Source of the DNA: Piscicola geometra
Lineage: Eukaryota > Annelida > Clitellata > Hirudinida > Piscicolidae
DNA length: 64,000 nucleotides
Assembly (NCBI GenBank): GCA_943735955.1
Contig: OX030963.1
Span: 3,710,658 to 3,774,657 of the forward strand
Direction: 5' to 3'
Shown here: positions 40,885 through 64,000 of the stretch, piece after piece
How the letters are laid out: every line of letters begins with the position of its first letter
Position numbering within the stretch: position 1 is the stretch's first letter
The notes under the pieces: generated by a model
Databases searched by the model: none
What the model was told of the DNA's origin: nothing
The model's input: the letters and a program-made list of their open reading frames with translations, nothing else
Position numbers and translations under genes: made by a program

Positions 40885-42180
40885 GTTGAATGAACTCTTG
40901 AACGAGTTCTTTATTTGTTTATTGAGGAAAATATTTTGCTTAAATCGCTTTGTATTCTAAGCAGCAAATGTAAATAAATGAATGGACAAAAGTTGATCAA
41001 TTTAAAGAGTTATTGGTTGAAAAATGAATGATTGAATGAATGGATAGATGAATGGGTGAATGGATGTGTTATTATGTGGGTTAATGAGAAATGAATGAAT
41101 GTGTTAATATGTGGGTTAATGGGTAATGAATGAATGTATAATTGAATAATGGGTGATGAATACATAAATGAATGGTAGAATTGATGAAATTTTAGGTGGA
41201 TGAATAGAGGAACAGCTGGAGGGATACATTAATTACAGCATTGTTAAATATTTCTTGTTTTTTTCAGTTCTTTGACTATTTTACGATCTATGAAAAAACT
41301 TAATTAGGTTTTGACTTTTGTTAAAATTAACATTTAAATCGAAACGGCATAATTTAATTTAAAGAATAAACGAATAAAAACTAGTTTAAAAACAAATATT
41401 TTTTCAAGTTTGTGAAAATAAATAGACTCCTAAACACAAAAACGTGACTTTTTGAGTATTTTCTTTACTATTAATAAATTTCAATTCGTAGAATTTTTAT
41501 ATAGATTAATTTTTTTACATTATTTTACAGTTTTAATTTAATTTTTGTTTTTTTAAGTTAATTTCTTAGGCCTTCAGGCGTTTTATATAAAATATGTAAA
41601 ACTGCTTTTTTTGTTTCACATTGTATGAGTTTCAATATTCAAAAACATTGCTTAAAAGCAACAAATAATCTGAAAAAATCAACTTAAAAAGGGAAAAAAA
41701 ATTTGTAGTAATAACATTAAAAAATCTTTTTAGAAAAAATGATAATGTTACCAAGTCTTACGGCAACTCGAAAAAATTGGATTATTTTGCAATCAAAACA
41801 AAGAGTTTTGCTCGAAAGCTTGACTTGGAGCCATGCAAAAATAATTCGAAACTAACTTTATTACTTTACTCAGGAAATAGTTTCAAGCAAAAAAAATATT
41901 ATTTTCAAAACAAAAATGGAAAAATGTTGTGTTCATAATTCTTCGTTAGCTTATCATGTTGGAAAATGATTTCACATCAATACAGACTGGTAGGCGGAGA
42001 ATACAAAATGGGAACTCTTCAAAATGTAAAAATACGTTTCTAAACATAAAAAAAAAATATAAAAATCATTTACTAGTTGCTTTTAATTTTTATTAAAAAA
42101 AGAATTTTTTAATAGATCCCAAATAAATAACTTTTAGAAAAATTAATAATTAAAAACCGTTAGTTTTTATTGAAATGACT
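40885..42180. other. Non-coding DNA between the convergent genes of the right arm
   Basis: ATGAATGG-type repeats (about 41000-41220) followed by AT-rich sequence with no supported gene. The arm is single-copy-like here, with little match to 27.2-27.7 kb. Confidence 0.5.
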
Positions 42181-42212
42181 AATTAGATGAAATTAAATTC
42201 TCGCAAAGTCGC

Positions 42213-60798
<18,586 letters not shown>

Positions 60799-60799
60799 C

Positions 60800-62140
60800 T
60801 TTTAAACATGAAATGGAAAATTATACAGAACAAAAATTCATTTTAATGAGAAAAAAATGGAATTAAAAAGGTTTAAAATACTGAAACTGAATTGCTAGAT
60901 TTTAATACGATGCTGACAAAGTAATTATTTGAAAAATTAATGTCAATAAATAAAAATTTCATAGCAATAATAAAATTAGTAAAGGTTTTCCATTATAAAT
61001 ATGAACATGTATTTATTACATTTCCAACAACTGAAAAGTTGTTTAAAGGTGTAAGAAACTGATTTTTAGGTTAAAAGTTGATAAATATGTTTAAAATAAA
61101 TTTAATAGATAAAAGGTTGGATGAGTGAGGGGATGGGTGGTTGAGTTAAAGTTGATTGAATGGTTCAAAAATGACAAAATAATTTGAAATGACGGGTTGT
61201 AGTTGTATGAGTGCTTTGAGGGGACAGAAGGTTGATCGAATGAGTATGAATGTGTCAGATAAATGGATTGATATTGCTTGAATATAGAAAGTTATACAAA
61301 TAGATAAAATGAAATTATTTACCATTAATATTTATAAATAAATAAATAATTTTTAAGATAAATGATGGATGGTTTAGATGTATTAAAAAGGGAATATTTA
61401 AAAAAATGGTTATAAATTATGGATGATGGATGGATGAAAGGTTTACGCCGTCAAGACTCTTTGATGCATCAACTGACGATCTCTGTTGACGCCTCTCTTT
61501 ATATTGATTTCAAATAATTTATTTTTCAAATATATATTTTTATCGTTAAAATTGGAGAAAAAAAAATTTATTACAGTTTTTGTTTTTTACATCTTTTTTA
61601 TCCTATTTTACTGGATTTTTATCATTAAACTGTTAATACTTTTTAAAGGTACATTATGGTTATTAATAATTTTATAGTTTTTTCGTTTTAAAAAAAGATG
61701 TATCTGCTTTCTGAAAATCTGTTCCATAAATTTTTAGCTTTTTTTCATATAGTTAATCAGTCTTTTATCAATCAAAAATCCATCAACTCTTTATTTTTCA
61801 CAACTTTATAATAAAATCTTCAAAAAATCACATTTTATTTTTGTGAAATTGAACGTGAACAATTTACACATAAAAGCTTTAATACATTCTTTTTCCTTAT
61901 TTCAGCTGTTTTTTTAGCAAAAAAACTTTTATTTTTCACTTTTTATCTTTTAATTATTTGGTTCATTAGGTGTTGAGACAATTTGCTGCAAGTAGACTGT
62001 AAAGTCATGGAAAACATCCAAGTTTACAAAATTCCATAATTTTCTTTATTATTTCACACAACAATTGAAAGTTGTTTTTATCTAATTTTTACAATTTCCA
62101 TTTTATTAAAAAAATTAGAAATCTCAACAAAACTTTTTAA
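60800..62140. promoter_or_regulatory. Upstream region of the Ig gene (no defined element)
   Basis: It should hold the promoter of the minus-strand Ig gene, and perhaps that of the candidate gene at 62146, which would be divergent. AT-rich with ATGG repeats at 61100-61440. No distinct core promoter could be pinned down. Confidence 0.25.
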
Positions 62141-62145
62141 TAAAA

Positions 62146-63191
62146 ATGCAAACCAACAACAAAATAAAAAATGCCAATGTCATCTTTCTGAACCAACGCG
62201 GTGTTCCTATTACACGGCCCTTTTATAGAAAGTTTCAGCGTGCAAGAAGCCATTACAAGATTGACGGATGGGAGTTAGTTGTTGTCTGTAATGTAGTTGT
62301 AGTTGTTTTTTTAGTTTTTTATTAGCTTTTTGTTTATTTTTATATTTTTGGTTTTATTATTTTGCTGTTGTCGTTGCTGGTAGTGTTCTGTTTTTATATA
62401 TCTTTTTTCAGAGCACTTATTGCTAAAGTTTTATTTATTTATTTTTTTACATTTTGAAATAATTAAAAATTCAATACAAATATTTTCCTAAAGTTTATTT
62501 ATCGTTTTTAAGATTCTATTAAATACTAATTCTCCACAACATTTCTTGTTATTTATTGATCACTAGAGGTCTTCTAAAACATTTAATGAATGTATCTCGA
62601 ACTGGCAGAGCTTCGAAAGAGTTAAATTTGAAAAGAGTAAGATAATTGTTGAAGAAAATTCTATTTGGTGAGTTGAGATATTCAATTTCAGAGATGGATT
62701 GGATTAAAAAAATATTTTATTTTGATTTTTGAAATGTCATATTAATATAATTTATTTAAGAATTAAACCTTAACTATTCTGTTTGCCATCACTTCGTAAA
62801 AAGAAAAAAAGGTCCAAACACATGAAAAACTGAAGTCAGCGGTAGAGATCGAAGAAGCGTGTGCGAGTGTAGGTCAATGTTGTTTGAGGTGAAAGATTAG
62901 GCTGGAGGGCTGGTTGAAGGTAGGTAGGAAGAAAGCTCATTACAAAAGACATTTTTAAAGTTCTCTAGCAAAACTTTAAAAGAAAAAAAACTTATGTTTT
63001 TCAACTTATTTTTTCACTTTAACATTTTTTACAAATTTTTGTTTGGTGTATTTTTTTAATTGTCTGCTATCACAAGTTCCATTATCTGTAGCAATTTTTG
63101 TACTTATATTATATTAATAATGTTGCTTTGTCAGTTTCAATCCATGGTCTTTTGGCGTGTTGAAATGTATCGCGAACATCTCATCATCTGA
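62146..63191 (+). CDS. Candidate four-exon small gene, function unknown
   Basis: Exons 62146-62273, 62567-62636, 62812-62868 and 63135-63191 join in phase (2, 0, 0) through GTTAGT, GTAAGA and GTAGGT donors and AG acceptors, giving 103 residues. They read MQTNNKIKNANVIFLNQRGV then PITRPFYRKFQRARSHYK, next GLLKHLMNVSRTGRASKELN, next VQTHEKLKSAVEIEEACAS, and last FQSMVFWRVEMYREHLII with TGA. The amino-acid make-up looks like a real protein against an AT-rich background. I do not recognise the family; a faint likeness to doublecortin-type domains is not enough for a call. The acceptor of exon 3 is purine-rich and weak. Exons 1-2 are the best supported. Confidence 0.38.
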
Positions 63192-64000
63192 GTATGGAAA
63201 TACAAACTAAAATTAGTTGCAGCCTAATACGCATGTGTGGTCTTACTACTTAAGTTTAAATTATCAAAAATGTCAATCTTACTACATTAAAAACTGAAAC
63301 CAACCAAGTTCAAAACCTACATTCGAGTTCCGCTCACAAAAATGTAGTATAAAAGTTCTTTTGCTAGTAAGTATTTTTTCAAAAGTGACATTTTTCTCAT
63401 TTTTAGGAATTTAGAGATTATTAGCATGAAAAAATGTTCTCTTATTTCTACAGTTTTGTTTATATATATATTATTCTTATTTTGTTGTTTTTGTTATGAT
63501 TTCAGCATCAGACATACAGTCCACACACATTAAAGCTCTTGTCATAACAGCCCACCTGACCCCCACACTGAACTATTTTTATTTTTTATATATTATTTAA
63601 TTTGTTGTTTTTTCTGTGTAAAGATTTTTCGAATTATTTATTTTCTCTTTTTCATTATGCATTTTATTACTTTTCAATCTCTTTTCCCCATATCGCTTTT
63701 CACTTTGAATATTTTTTAGGGATATAGATATAGTTAATACTTGAGTATTTTATTATTTAGTTGAATTAAAAATGAATTTATATTATATGTTAATTTGTTA
63801 ACATTATATTAAAAAGTTGCCTGAATCGAGCCTTTTAAATAAATAAAAATGTTTTTTCATAATTTTTCTTCAAAAATACTTTTTTAATGTATTTTATTAT
63901 TGTGTTTCTATATACAAACAATATATATACAAACATTGATATACAAAAAATTTTAAGTGACAATAATAATAATAATTTTTAGTAAACTTGATTTTATTCA
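63192..64000. other. AT-rich end of window
   Basis: A segment after TTTCAG at about 63507 reads SDIQSTHIKALVITAHLTP and could be another exon, but its phase does not fit the candidate gene. Otherwise nothing is seen. Confidence 0.3.

Overview
The window is AT-rich animal nuclear DNA. Genes are split into short exons with GT/AG introns, there are several very long microsatellites, and there are tRNA-derived retroposons and a piggyBac-type DNA transposon. No bacterial, organellar or viral organisation is visible. The microsatellite style and gene types would suit a lophotrochozoan invertebrate (annelid or mollusc), but that is an impression, not a demonstration. Most long open frames here are microsatellite artefacts. 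The real genes were found by following reading frame across splice sites.

The main structure is a large imperfect inverted duplication. The left arm runs from about 13.59 to 30.0 kb and the right arm from about 39.3 to 60.24 kb, around a single-copy spacer of about 9.3 kb. Each arm carries two convergent (tail-to-tail) genes: (i) a secreted or membrane immunoglobulin-domain gene and (ii) a NEMO/optineurin/ABIN-like gene with a UBAN ubiquitin-binding coiled coil and a C-terminal zinc finger. Survival is reciprocal. The immunoglobulin gene is intact in the right arm (minus strand, 60.8 to 42.2 kb), while its left copy (plus strand, 13.6 to 26.9 kb) lacks its 5' end and has stops and frameshifts. 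The UBAN gene is intact in the left arm (minus strand, 31.4 to 27.7 kb), while its right copy (plus strand, 39.36 to 40.25 kb) is decayed. Blocks of 130 to 260 bp remain 97 to 100% identical between arms that otherwise barely align, which suggests local gene conversion.

The spacer holds a complete seven-exon BTB/POZ-domain gene (34004 to 37221, plus) with a tRNA-derived SINE in its last intron, and probably upstream exons of the UBAN gene. This layout is what a staggered-break inversion of the spacer would leave: the spacer flipped and one flanking segment duplicated in inverted orientation.

Outside the arms, 1 to 13.5 kb is mostly non-coding sequence with CA/GT, ATCC and AGT repeats, plus isolated exon-like segments (10.61 kb, 11.45 kb). 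After the duplication a piggyBac-like element with TTAA target duplications (13859 to 15339) inserted into the left immunoglobulin pseudogene. The right end (62.1 to 63.2 kb) holds a candidate four-exon small gene of unknown function. All gene models are inferred by eye from splice signals and reading phase, with no transcript or homology search behind them.
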